Below are positions 34,480 through 45,701 of a stretch of 64,000 bases of DNA, in pieces. The notes beneath the pieces are model-generated. The model searched no databases. It was not told the origin of the DNA and saw only the letters and a list, made by a program, of their open reading frames with translations. Position 1 is the stretch's first letter. Every line of letters begins with the position of its first letter. The position numbers and the translations under genes are program-made. The stretch spans positions 8,827,001 to 8,891,000 of the forward strand of contig JAULSR010000001.1 of assembly GCA_030512295.1 (NCBI GenBank). The letters run 5' to 3'. The DNA is from Bombardia bombarda (Eukaryota > Ascomycota > Sordariomycetes > Sordariales > Lasiosphaeriaceae).

Positions 34480-35395
34480 TAACTACCTCTCAACAATCAC
34501 CCCAGACCAGCAGACCGAGGCCATCCGTCGCCTAGTTGTATACTACGACTGGTTCTATAACCACGCTATGTCGTCAACGGACCACGGCAATCACTTGCAA
34601 ACGATCATGGTGAAAACCTAAAGATGGCAATGGCCCTGCCGTGGACCAGCGGCGTGCCGCAATACCGCGACTTATCGTGATGGATCTAGTCATGAACATC
34701 GACCAGTTCAGTGCCTTTGGAGGCCATGATGAACCGCGGTGAATCCTGATCAACTCTCTCTGATATCTCACGGTTGCCCTTTATTTTTTTTTGCAGGCAA
34801 CATTCTAAAACCTTGTGAAGATGGGTCGTCTATCTCCCACAGGCTAAGTATCTGAAAAACCTTTCACGAACTAACTCATCGAGATTTCACATGTGTCTCT
34901 GAACTGTCTTTTACCAGCTCGTTGAAGAAAGATATGTTCTGAATATGCCGGACCCCTTCACTGGTTCACGACGATTCATTATGGCGATAACTTGACACTT
35001 TCTGCCCACGATGGCCGCCCACAAGCAAACAACTCTCAGCAACCTAAATCATCACAGCCAGAGCACCGTCACTCTCATGAAACCTTGGCAGTTGGGGTAC
35101 ACCACCCCCATTGAGCGCAAGCAACAGCCACAGCCCCAAGGTTTCGCCATCAACCGCCCCGGAGTTCGAAGATGATGTCGACGTAGATCTAACGGCAATC
35201 GAGTCCGCCGTCGTCGAGAAGCGGACAGCGGCGATTGCGACAGGACTGCATGGAAAGAGACGATAACCGCTGTGTCATCAGTGGTATCATTGATAAAAAA
35301 TCCGAACTCGAACTGGCGGACAGAACAGTGGCCCGCCAGACTACTGACCCAATATGCCGCGTTTGCCCAAGGAGGAATGATGAGCAGACTGCCAG
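34480..35395 (+). pseudogene. Decayed gene with an HNH-endonuclease-like segment
   Basis: Coding-like stretches lie on the same strand but in shifted frames. Fragment 1 (about 34490-34740) reads DQQTEAIRRLVVYYDWFYNH, then after a stop and shift GPAVDQRRAAIPRLIVMDLV. Fragment 2 begins at an ATG at 35010 and reads through WQLGYTTPIERKQQ. It then shifts at a CCCC run to PEFEDDVDVDLTAIESAVVE, and shifts again to CMERDDNRCVISGIIDKK. The block ERDDNRCVISG resembles the start of fungal HNH_2-type endonuclease domains (xRDxxRCVVSG), but the following His-Asn-His residues are not visible. At least three frame breaks argue for a pseudogene. Joining the two fragments into one ancestral gene is inference. 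Confidence 0.4.
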
Positions 35396-36087
35396 GTAGG
35401 TATGTCGAACCTGATTCGAAGACATCGGGATGTTTCGCAGTCGCAAAAAGGACCAGACGAACCAGTCCGGTCGGCCTAGATAAGAGTATAGCCAGAACTA
35501 GAACAGTTTTTTTTATATAGATATGCGAGGTGGCAACATGAGTCTGTTCAGCGTGGCGCCGCAGGGTTCCAATGGCAAAGACATGATGAAGAAACAAGAA
35601 GAAGGCGCAGAAGAAGGGAAAGGCCTACTGAAGGCACGCGGTGGACTTGCCCACATAAGATAAAAACGTCGATGATGGAGATAGAGGCCGCTGTGACTGA
35701 ATGGAGTCGCGGGCTGGATCGAAGAAGGACGGTGAAATATCGCAATGATATCTGAAAAGAAATTAGAATGAACCAAATCATTCTGAAAATGCTCTCCTAC
35801 CTCCGTTTAGCCAATCATTGAGAGCTGTCTTTAAAAGAAAACCCGAAATTAAGAAGACCTGGTGAATAATTGAAATTCGCCAATAATTATTCCACAGGAA
35901 GTACACATAATATCAAATCTATCTTTTATCACGACTGAGAGGAGCAACCACCCACATCCACATCATCTTTCTAGGTGCTCGAAACACCTTGTCTTGAAAC
36001 TCCTACCTTAGCTATCATAATGAGCCCCAGCCCATCCTTGAGGAGACATCGTAACATAACGAGTACAATGAGCTCAGGGCCACGAGC
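35396..36087. other. AT-rich intergenic DNA
   Basis: This 0.7 kb has no credible ORF; ORFs on the minus strand (35052..35781) overlap the pseudogene in antisense and show no coding character. Confidence 0.4.
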
Positions 36088-36393
36088 ATGGCTGAGGATG
36101 GCCCAGAGCCCTGGAGCCCCGTCCCGAAGCAGGCCGGGAGAGGAAGTCGGTCACAGACTGGCCCCCTAGACTTGCCTCCTATTCATCCTAGCAATCTCGC
36201 GCAGGGGAATTATATTCTTGGGCAGATCCACATAGAGATGGAGGAAGAACGGATGTCATTGCATGACTACAGCACTGTAAGTCGGTACTTTCACGGCAGC
36301 AGAGTATCCTTGGGGCCCGTGGTGGGAAAGACCCTATCGTTTCTGGCAAAGGTCTTGGTAACCAAGGGGGTCACAGTCGCCGTATCGAGCTGA
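36088..36393 (+). CDS. Small orphan protein, hypothetical
   Basis: A 101-aa ORF from ATG 36088 that I do not recognise. It is Pro-rich at the N terminus (EPWSPVPKQ, PPIHPSN) and then more structured (YILGQIHIEMEEERMSLHDY). A perfect donor, GTAAGT, follows the codons for HDYST at 36278. If used with the CACAG acceptor ending at 36376, the product would change its last part to an ORF ending at about 36463, in phase. It lies alone in AT-rich DNA beside a pseudogene, so it may be an orphan gene or chance. Confidence 0.25.
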   Translation: MAEDGPEPWSPVPKQAGRGSRSQTGPLDLPPIHPSNLAQGNYILGQIHIEMEEERMSLHDYSTVSRYFHGSRVSLGPVVGKTLSFLAKVLVTKGVTVAVSS

Positions 36394-37109
36394 TGTGAAG
36401 CCTTTAGCTATGGGGACAATCGCGAAAGCATTGAAATGTTTCGCGTTGGCAGAGCGCAGCTAACGGTGATGAGTGGAATAAAGTACCTATGTATGTGGTG
36501 AGATTTTGTAAATATCCAAGTGATGGCTCGAGCTTTGAGAGGCATAAATCACGTCTTTAATCGTGGGGTGCTGACGCAGTCAGGTGTTTTCGATAAATCG
36601 GGAAACAGTAGGATGCACAAAAATAAGAGCCGTAATGTCACGATACGCCGCTGATGATTCGGCTTGTTATAGGAGTTAATGATGAAGCACAGAGAAACTA
36701 TTCTGTCAAGAAAGAATAACATCAACACTATAACATCAAGACCAGGACCAGTTGATCAAGTATCTCAGTATTCATTCGACAAAGCAAAGAGAGTCACACT
36801 AACATCAACTGCAAAGTCGATGCCGAGAAGCAAAGCAATCACCACGAAAGACATGATGTAGGTATGCCTCATGGATCCACCTGCTTGCAAGGGCTGCCAG
36901 ACCGCGGGAAGGCAGCAAGCCTGCTACCATTCCCAAAACCAAACCAGTAAACCGTTCCATCATATGTACAAAGAGTAACCACAAGTATAACTAACCTCTG
37001 GCAAGCCCAATAAGTGTGCTGCTCCGCACGTCATGTTGTTGTTGTTCGTATCCATCCTGTTGATGCCATCCATTTGTTTGTGTTTGTGTTTTTTTTAATT
37101 CTTTCCCAC
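36394..37109. other. AT-rich intergenic DNA
   Basis: This 0.7 kb has nothing recognisable beyond short chance ORFs. The right end is the 3' flank of the gene that follows on the minus strand. Confidence 0.45.
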
Positions 37110-37439
37110 TTAGACATGGGAGCGCTTGTTGCCCACCCAGTCAACGCTCTTGGCGATGCGGTGGTCAGTCCGCTTGGCCATCTTCTCGAGCGGCAACTTC
37201 TGGTCGATCTTCTGAACCGTCCTCGCGACGGGCGGGCTCACACGCTGGATGCCGCGCTCGACAGGTGACTTGAAGAATGTGATGTTGCGCTCCCATCGTG
37301 GGGCCCACTTGGCTGTCTGGCGGGCGACGCGCTCCTCAGCGCCGGGGAGCATCATGTAGAAGGGAGCGAAGCCACCGACACCGGCAGCACCGAAGCAGAG
37401 GACCTCTGTGGCGTTGGCGGCGGGAATACGGACAGGCAT
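37110..37439 (-). CDS. Small conserved-looking protein with N-terminal hydrophobic segment
   Basis: A single exon encodes 109 aa from ATG 37439, with strongly biased third codon positions. I do not recognise the family with certainty. Residues about 12-31 (VLCFGAAGVGGFAPFYMMLP) form one likely membrane segment. The rest is basic and probably helical: ARQTAKWAPRWERNITFF, then VARTVQKIDQKLPLEKM. Size, charge and a single N-terminal membrane anchor would fit a mitochondrial inner-membrane or respiratory-complex accessory protein. That is a guess from composition. Confidence 0.6.
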   Translation of the reverse strand: MPVRIPAANATEVLCFGAAGVGGFAPFYMMLPGAEERVARQTAKWAPRWERNITFFKSPVERGIQRVSPPVARTVQKIDQKLPLEKMAKRTDHRIAKSVDWVGNKRSHV

Positions 37440-39668
37440 GTTGGGTGGTTTTGTGGTGGAGCTTTGAGAGAAACGATTGGAGTGGGTTGTTTTGATTCTG
37501 ATGTGGTTGTGTTAGTGTTGTTGTTAGAAGATGGAGGAAGAGTTGCAACCGAACGACAAGATGTGACAATGTGAAAGTACAAGTACAAGACAAGAAATTA
37601 GTATTTCTAGAGACCACACGATCCAAGGAAGGTTGGAAGAAACAAGGTGACGCAATAATGAACGTGTCGTAAGTAGCACGAGGAGAACAGGAAACAATAA
37701 ATCATCTATCATACCTTTGCTTGTGTAAGTCGATGGGACTCAACTGTTCGTCTAGGATTCGAGAGGAGATGAAGACTTGATGATGAAATCTAGAGACATC
37801 TAAAATGCCTTTCTCGTTGTCTGTCGATGTATTCGAACAAAGGAAGGAGATTTGGAGAATGTAGTGTGACACGAGGAATGAGGAGGGTTGGAGGACGTTT
37901 GCATTGGGGAGGGAAGGAACGACACCCCCTTTATGGGCTGGCAACCACCACCGAACACATAACCTTGGAAGTCACTGCCCAGCAGCAGACAACCAGAAAG
38001 AGACAAGCAGTGAGGGCAGCCACCCTCCTCCAACCTGCCCATCCAGGCAGGCACGCCCAAGGCAGGCACGCAAAGAACAGCCCATATCCAATATCGAACG
38101 CCCCTTCCTCGACTGACACTTGAAGCGCTGAGGTAGTAGCCAGTGGAAAGCGGGGTAGCATGTCGCAGCAATATGCAACCGCCAATCATGTGGGGGGTAG
38201 CGGACGTCAGTCTTTGGTCACGACTGGCCAGGACACAGCCATTCCAGCCGTCTCCCGCCCTTGTTGTCTCACACACTGATCTTGGATGGCGCCACGGCAC
38301 AGTTCACGTGGGGAATCTTGGCCACCGTTGCTGTCTTCTATTACGCTAGCATTGGACGTTCGAGACGAGGTCAATTCGAGATTTCCCTAGATCTCAAATG
38401 CCTCTTCAGATGCCCATTCATCAATGATCTTAGCCTAGGAATGAAGTCTGACGGGTTGGGCTTTTGTCTTGCTCTGGTCGTGTGAGTCTGCGCTTGTCGC
38501 TCCGACAGGGCAAGAGGCAGTGGGCCTCCAGGGGTTTACTCCACACTTTCCCCGGATTTCACCCCCGCCTCTGCGCTAGGTCCGCTGTGGAGAGAGTGGA
38601 GCGCTCCATCACCAACGTCCACCGCCTGCCCAAGACACTTTCCTCGACCTCGACATCAAGTTGAAGACCAAGCCCAGCTGGCCATCGATGATAGGTATCC
38701 TCCAATAAACAATTCATTGGATGAAGTTACAGCATGCTAGTTGAAACAGCATCCAGAAATTGATGGATATGCCATGTGATGGTCTTTGAAGAAGCATCTA
38801 CGATGCAAGCCTCCTCCACAATTCAGCCAAGTGAATGTCTGACAAGGGTGAGCGTGTCAGCAATCAAACGCGCAACAATGCACCCTCTTCCCCTTCGAGT
38901 AAAATGCTCGCGACTGATTATCGCGATAATTCAGTCATAAATCTTGCTACTTTTTTCGATAGAATGCTGTATTTGAAAGGATCGTCAAACCACAATGCAG
39001 CAGCAAGGAGAGGAGGAGCGGAGGAGAGGGTTTGGTCGTTAAAGAACCCTGGCTCGCCCTGAATGAGAACCACACAGCAAGCGCAGTCTTGGCATTTGGG
39101 CTTCCCGACCCAAATATTGAGCAAGGTGCATGTCAGGTGGGCCACCCGTTCAGCTTGATGACGCCAACCGTGATGAGTATGCGACTGGCCGGGATAAGAA
39201 GCAGCTGCTGTGAGGGCAGGAACAAGTTCACAAGACACGAATCGTCATCCACTGCGTGTTGAATGCTGAATTGAACCAATTTTGAAAGAAATGGATCAGA
39301 ATAACGATCGCGGATTTTCATCAATACTGGATCCGTACTTGCAAGAACGCCACGAGCGAGGAGACCTCAGTGAGGAGCAGGGGGAGCAAGGGAGGCGCGC
39401 TGGATTCCAAAGCAATTGAATGATCGAGATACCATTCTCAACCCTAATCCTCATCTTAATCCCACCAATGCCAATAAACCATGCGATTACGCTAAGATAA
39501 GGATGGCTCCCCTCCGACCCCACTCTTTTTTTCCAGTTAATTTTTTTCGCCGAAGGCAGAGAAGGCGCCGTCCAGTCCAGTCCGTATCCCAGGACCGAGA
39601 TACTGAATCTCGACAACCAGCCCGCCCACAATCACTAAAAGGGCAGCCACTTCCACACACCAGCCAAG
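37440..39668. other. 2.2-kb intergenic region
   Basis: This is flanked by two outward-facing start codons. ORFs such as 37800..38300 (-) and 38918..39238 (-) overlap rivals in other frames, lack splice support and match nothing known. The last 200 bp are the RLP24 leader. Confidence 0.45.
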
Positions 39669-40411
39669 ATGCGTATCGACCCTTGTTTCTTTTGCGGAAG
39701 GCCCGCGTGGCCCAGCAAGGGCATCACATTTATGCGCAATGACGGTTCGTCAATTCTCCCCAATTAAAGTGACAAGAGTTGCAATTCTAACTCTTATTCT
39801 CTTCATCCCAAATAGGCAAATCCTTCAGGTTCTGCCGCTCAAAATGCCACAAGAACTTCAAGATGAAGAGAAACCCCCGCAAGCTCAAGTGGACCAAGGC
39901 GTACCGCAAGAACGCCGGCAAGGAGATGGTTGTCGACAGCACGCTACAGTTCGCCGCCCGCCGCAACGTCCCGACCCGCTACAACCGTGAGCTCGTCCAG
40001 AAGACGCTCAAGGCCATGGAGCGCATCAGCGAGATCCGCGCCCGCCGCGAGCGCGTCTTTTACAAGAAGCGCATGGCCGGCAAGAAGGCCCGCGAGCTGG
40101 CCACCGCCCGCAAGCTGGTCGCCAACAACGAGCACCTGCTGCCCCGCCTCCGCGGAAGCGAGAAGCGCCGCCTGGCCGAGCTGGCCGCCGAGCAGGGTGT
40201 CGACGTTGCCGAGCTCGAGGAGAGCGAGCTCGCCAAGCAGCGTGCCGGGAAGAACAAGACCAAGGCATTTGGCGGTGAGACCCGCAAAATCAGGGTCAGG
40301 ACCGACGGCGGTGTCGAGGAGATTACGGAGCGCATGGAGGGCCATATGGGCGGCGGAGATGACGACGACGACGACAATGATGATGACGACGACGACATGG
40401 ATACGGACTGA
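39669..40411 (+). CDS. RLP24: 60S ribosome biogenesis protein Rlp24
   Basis: The model is join(39669..39744, 39816..40411), 223 aa; the 71-nt intron has donor GTTCGT, TTCTAAC and acceptor AATAG. The N-terminal L24e-type zinc ribbon reads MRIDPCFFCGRPAWPSKG with the second Cys pair in FRFCRSKCHKNFKMKRNP across the splice. The long basic extension (RRERVFYKKRMAGKKARE) and acidic Asp-rich tail distinguish Rlp24 from ribosomal eL24, which it replaces on pre-60S particles. In yeast it recruits and activates the AAA ATPase Drg1, which removes it in the cytoplasm. Nop53, another 60S factor, lies 3 kb away. Confidence 0.93.
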
Positions 40412-41600
40412 GGCGGTCGTCCACCACCACCACCACCACTACATCTTCTTCCCCTGTCGTGAAATTCGGAGTTAAATGGTTCATTACTCGTGCGCCCCTT
40501 TGTTGTTCTCCTATGGGTCTCCTCTAGCAGGCTTCGGTGGCTTCTCGTCGTCTATCTCGAGGCCGAATTCAGGGAGATTTTGGCGGCAGCAGTAGCAGCC
40601 GCCGCCGCATAGAGTGGGGACAAAACACATACTGGTCGAACTTTCTCGGACTGGTGATGTGCTTGTCAACCGACCTGGTCTCCTCAGGCATAATCATAGC
40701 GGTGGTCGTGGGTGTGTTTACGCCACCGCGCCTTCGTTTGCGAAAAGGCCTGGCGTGGGCCTTGATAAGATAGTACATATACGCAAAAAGACAGTTGAAG
40801 CCTGCTCGTCCTCCCCCCGGAGGCATCTTGCAAAGCATTCTGGGTTAAGGGGCTGGCTGGCGAAATCGGCGTTTTAGATAGATTGGGAGAGCCCAAAAGA
40901 AATACCACAGCCTTTGCTGGTCGGTTTGTCCGCGTGCCAGCATCTCAATACCATCTTGATTCTTCTCTTCTTTGAGACGCCTGCTGTTCGTTTTTATCTT
41001 ATATGACATACATTGACTAGATAGTGTTATGCTGTTCTAGATGCACCGAATTTAAGACTACATAGACTTTCTTGGCCATGGGAGTTAAACTACACGCCTA
41101 CGTCCTGTTGCAAAGAGTAGGCAGCGGGCTAGCGCATGGCTTACTATTAGGCATTCCCAACACCTCCATCAAAAGAGTTTCCCTTTTTTACAAGTCATCT
41201 CTATCCCTCCCTATGACGCCAAGGAAACACGTCCCGAACGTGCCAAACCACAAGCATCCTCTACCATCAAAGATAAGTAGATGATGACAATTATACTACA
41301 TGAGATATAATTATTTGTATTTCCGATCATATAGCGCTAATGCTCAAGACTGAACCACGTTTTGCAAGGAATAACCAACCAAAAACGAACGCTATGCTCG
41401 ATTTACCTTTCCCTCTCCTTAACCTGCTTCTCTCTCTTTCCCATCTTATCTCACCCCCTCATCTCTCATCCCTCTAGATCTCACCTCCTCGTGCAGGTCC
41501 AAAAGACCCATCTCAGTCAACATATTACCCTCAACTCTTGCTTATCCCCATCACCTCCAGTCCCGCGCCCCCACGTCTCCCCGCCTGCCCTCAATACAGC
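40412..41600. other. Convergent 3' flank, RLP24 and YPT6
   Basis: This 1.2 kb has no credible ORF. It contains a short CCA/ACC microsatellite just after the RLP24 stop (about 40421-40440). Confidence 0.5.
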
Positions 41601-42621
41601 CTAGCAAGCACAGCCCTCCTGCTGAGGCGCACCCGTCGTCGTCTTGACATCGATCATCTGGCTTGCTTGTGCCTGGGAGTCGGCACCGGCGGCGCCCTCC
41701 ATTCCCGGCAGGGCCTGGGCTATCCTCTTGAAAAGCGTCTTTACGTTGTGGCCGAGCTTGGCGCTCGTCTCGACGAACATGAGGTTGTTCTTCTTGGCCT
41801 CCTCCTCGCCCTGTGCCGTCGTCACCTCGCGCTTGTCGTTGAGATCCGTCTTGTTGCCCACCAGCACGATGATGACGTCGTTACCGCGCTCAGCGCGCAC
41901 GTCGTCGATCCATTTCCGGGTGTTTTGGAAGGATTTCGCGTCTGGGAGGGGCGAAACGGTGGTGTGAGTTTTGGGGTGTTGCTGCAATAGACAGCAAGGG
42001 GGTTAGGTACTAACTTGATATGTCATAAACCACCACAGCTACGCTGGAGTCGCGGATGTAAGAGGGAATCAGAGACCTGAATCTTTCCTGACCGGCTGTG
42101 TCCCAGAGCTGTAACCGTACTGTGCGGTCCTCGAGGTACATAGTCTGTTGTTGCCTTAGTTAGCGCTCGATTCCCCGGTCCGTTATGCTTGATAGCCGAT
42201 GTCGGTCATGCGCAACAGCGGCATATAGCAACGTGTCGTCTTCCTTACCTTCGAGAGAAAGTCGATGCCGATGGTGGCCTGGTACATGTTGTCGAACGAG
42301 TCGTACATGAAGCGTGTGATGAGCGATGTCTTGCCAACTGTTGGTTCCATCGATATCCTGGTCAGTTTCCATCACTCGAGTATCCGGCCATCATCCATCA
42401 TCACGGGGTCGCATACCACTCTGCTCGCCGAGAAACACCAGCCTGTTTTGAACCAAATGTTATCAATGAAGTCCTCATTAAGTCGAATGCGGCATGCGTG
42501 CATGTCCCGCACCAGCCGGCTACCAGACAGGCAGCTGAGGGAAAGGGGGATGGAGGGGCAGCATTTACTTGAACTTTTTCAGGGGGTTGCTGTACGACCC
42601 GCTAGCTCCTGTTTGCGCCAT
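41601..42621 (-). CDS. YPT6: Rab6-type GTPase Ypt6
   Basis: Five exons: 42621..42569, 42442..42417, 42337..42249, 42144..42015 and 41941..41601, 212 aa; all introns GT-AG. Exon 2 is only 26 nt. The P-loop GEQSVGKT is at residues 23-30, split across exons 2 and 3. Switch I contains the Rab6 effector block DNMYQATIGIDFLSKTMYLE, switch II WDTAGQERFRSLIPSYIRDS. Guanine-binding motifs are GNKTDL and ETSAK. The C terminus is EGCAC, a CxC site for double geranylgeranylation. Ypt6/Rab6 directs endosome-to-Golgi and intra-Golgi retrograde traffic. The last acceptor was chosen (CCTCCCAG) because it yields YDISNAKSFQNTRKW. It shares a 902-bp upstream region with NOP53. Confidence 0.93.
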
Positions 42622-43523
42622 GTCTGGTAAAGATGTGATGCTGTCTTTGCCGATGTGGCTATCGAAAAAAGGATCGCGTGCAGGGTAAAATAAGTCGGTC
42701 GGCGCAGGCGTAACAGGTTGTCGTCGTGAAATGGATGGATCAATGGGATGTGGATAGAGTGCGATGCGTTGCGGTTCGGTGCGGTTTGGGGCGATGGTGG
42801 GCTGCTGAACTGCTGAATTGCTGGACTGGCCGTGGCTCCAAAGACGGGGCGAGGAGGTGATACGTCACGGCAACTCCGAAAACAAACAGCTACCTACGGG
42901 ATAGGTAAACTACGTTTGAGAAAGAAAAATAAAATATCAAGGTATTCTCGCTTTCCGCCTCGTTTTTGGTTATAGGATAGGGGCGATCGGGATTTTTGGA
43001 CTCGGGGAATTATTGGATTACGACTGAAGAACTAGGTACCTTAGTTTGTAGCCACACAAAGGAAGCCCGGAAAAGACACCTGCTGTTTTCGCGCGCCTCG
43101 TCGTTGCAGGTCAATGCATCTAGGCTCTTGGCGGCCGTCATGACTACCCTGAGCCCACTATATCCACCACCTCCCTCAATAGGTCCCCGACGACCGACAG
43201 GGCCTGAATTCAGGGGCCTGGCGGGCGGAGACACACCAGCCGCCAGTCGCGCACGGCCTGTCTGGTGCCCAGTGCAGCCCAAGAGGCAGTCATTCCAAAT
43301 GCACTGTGCCAAAGTTACACAAGCAACGGAGCTGGCTTGCAGCAAACAGGCGCTTATCTTATCGCACTGGCATCCGCTGAAATTTTGCCAGATTTCCCCA
43401 CCGAAACTTCGACGAAGGCGGCCCCAGACTGGAAGCACGATCCGGGCGACTCAAACCAACCTTGACACAAACCTCTCTCGATCCGACTCTCACATCTCGG
43501 GTTTCTCGTCAAATCCGCACAAC
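42622..43523. promoter_or_regulatory. Shared divergent upstream region of YPT6 and NOP53
   Basis: This is 902 bp between outward-facing starts, with a TAGGTACCTTAG motif near 43031. Open reading upstream of the NOP53 ATG is in frame with it but has no family resemblance. Confidence 0.45.
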
Positions 43524-44923
43524 ATGCCTGTCCTCAAGCCTTTATCGGGCAATCCCGATGCCCCCTCGCAGTACAAGCAACCGTCGAGAAAGGGCAAGAA
43601 GGCGTGGAGGAAGAATGTCGACGTGACCGAAGTCCAGACGGGTCTCGAGGAGCTGAACACACAGATCATCAAGGGGTACGTTTGCTTTCTTCGCCTTCTC
43701 AATGCCTAAATCTCGTTTGGTCTGTCGAAAAGCAATTGGCTAACAACCCTTTCTCCTCCAGTGGTGTAATTGCCGAGAAGCAGTCCTCGGAACTCTTCAC
43801 CCTCGATGTCGTCGGCGACAAGGCTATCCCCAAGAAGTACCCCAAGCATGTCTCCAAGACGCTCAGGTCGGACGAGATCATTGCACAACGGTCGGCCGTG
43901 CCCGCCGTGTCTATGCGCAAGCGCCCCGGCGACCGTACCACCGACGGCGTCCTCCCTGCCAAGAGGCAAAAGACAAACTACGTCACCCACAAGGAGCTCA
44001 CGAGGCTCAAGAAGGTTGCCGATGGTCACCACGACACCACAATCGCCGTCGTTGACGCCACCTACGATGTCTGGGATGAGCCCGACAAGGTCGAGGAGGC
44101 CATGAAGGAGCTCCCCTTCCTTCCCATCAACAAGAAGCCCAAGGAGCCCAAGACCCTTCGTCAGCCCGGCATCTCGCTCGCCGCCAACGGCAAGACGGTC
44201 CCCGCTGTCCCCAAGCCCAAGGGCAGCTCCAGCTACAACCCCGACTTCACCGACTACCAGGACCGCCTGATGGAGGAGAGCGCCAAGGTTGTCGAGATGG
44301 AGCGCAAGCGTCTCGAGGCCCTCAGGGAGGAGCAGGCCAAGCTCGAGGCCGCGGCCAAGTCTGCCGCCGAGGCTGAGGCAGCCGAGGCGAGAGCCGACAT
44401 GTCCGAGTGGGAGGAGGAGTCGGCCTGGGAGGGCATCGAGAGCGACGGCGAGGGCCTCGCCACCAGCAAGAGGCGGTCACAGAGAAAGACACAGGCGCAA
44501 AGGAACAGGATCGACCGTCGCAAGGAGGAGGAGCGCAAGGCCAAGCACGAGGCCGCCATGAAGCTGCGGAGCGCACAGGCCGAGCGGGTCAAGCAGATCG
44601 CCGAGGAGATTGAAGAGAGGGAGAAGGCACTGGAGCTGGCCAAGGTCGAGCTCGACGACGAGGACGAGGAGGGCGACGACAACGAGCTCCGGAGACGGCA
44701 GCTGGGCAAGTTCCGCCTTCCCGAGAGGGATCTCGAGCTGGTGCTGCCCGATGAGCTGCAGGACTCGCTCAGACTGCTCAAGCCCGAGGGCAATCTGCTC
44801 AAGGACAGGTATCGCAGCATGTTGGTCAACGGCAAGATGGAGAGCAGGAGGAAGCTGCCGTTCAGGAAACAGGCCAGGACGACCATCACGGAGAAGTGGA
44901 GCTACAAGGACTTTAGGATCTGA
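43524..44923 (+). CDS. NOP53: 60S ribosome biogenesis factor Nop53
   Basis: The model is join(43524..43675, 43762..44923), 437 aa; the 86-nt intron has donor GTACGT, GCTAAC and acceptor CTCCAG. The start ATG 43524 gives MPVLKPLSGNPDAPSQYKQPS; in-frame ATGs farther upstream were not used. Family blocks are SRKGKKAWRKNVDVTEV, a TYDVWD(E) segment, a long charged coiled coil (RLEALREEQAKLEA; ERVKQIAEEIEEREKAL) and the C-terminal FRLPERDLELVLPDELQDSL and TEKWSYKDFR. In yeast Nop53 docks the Mtr4-exosome on pre-60S particles for ITS2 processing through an arch-interacting motif near the N terminus (LFTLDVVGD here is a good candidate). Human counterpart: GLTSCR2. Confidence 0.92.
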
Positions 44924-45259
44924 GGGATGGGTGCGGGTGATATACATATGCGTTGGGGTTATGGCAGCAAGGCTTTGTGTTTCGAGACAGTCGGTATATA
45001 TACAATGTGATGTTTGTTGGTGGATCCCTTGCCTTATTATTAGTATGCTTGGTGGCTCACCGTGGGTTCTTTTTAAAGTCTGATCCTGATGCTACCCTCC
45101 CTTCCCTTGAGTATGCCGTCTTTAGCCATGAGAGATTTAGCCATGTGCATCGGTGTCGGTGGCGGGTTGCACAACTGGTGAATCGAAAGGCGTGTCGTCT
45201 TTAAAAATTTACTGGTTCTCCAACGAAAGAGGTATTTTTAATACCAGGGTTGAGTCTTG

Positions 45260-45701
45260 CCGCAAATCAACTCATCGAGAAGATTGTGAAGGCGAGGCCT
45301 GTTTCATCCACATCAAGGACGAACTCCAGCAACAGCTTAACCAGGTCCAGGCACAGGTTTCACGCCTCCAAGCCAAGCATGGTAACCTTCTAGTTGAAAT
45401 AGCAGCAGTGAAAGGCCGGAACGGCAACAACCATATCAACAGCCGCGCTCACGCCCGCCAACCCGCTGAACCGAAGGCTTTCACGGGAGAAAACAAATGC
45501 GTAGTCAAGAACCAGATTCCTTTCGATCATTGGAAGACGAGAACTAAGGACCGCTTCGTATTGAACCTCTATTGCATCATCAATGAACGTCCCAGCCAAC
45601 TTGATATTTATCTAGAAGAGATTCAGTTCAGCAGGACACTCTTTTCTTGGTCGCGTGTGAAGGGAGTAGCCATGAAGGTCACAGGCGATGAGAACTTGTA
45701 A
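45260..45701 (+). mobile_element. Gag-like retroelement remnant (tentative)
   Basis: An open frame lies here without any usable ATG. It has a coiled-coil part (ELQQQLNQVQAQVSRLQ), then PAEPKAFTGENKCVV, FDHWKTRTKDRF and a helix-rich stretch. The order coiled coil, Pro-x-Phe-x-Gly and Trp-containing helix resembles the N-terminal gag of fungal LTR retroelements. No zinc knuckle, protease or reverse transcriptase frame follows, and no LTRs were seen. It is likely a decayed fragment; the family call is weak. Confidence 0.35.

Noticed and set aside
37800..38300. 166-aa minus-strand ORF
   Set aside because: Cys/Trp-rich random-looking composition, with overlapping ORFs in other frames and no supporting splice sites.
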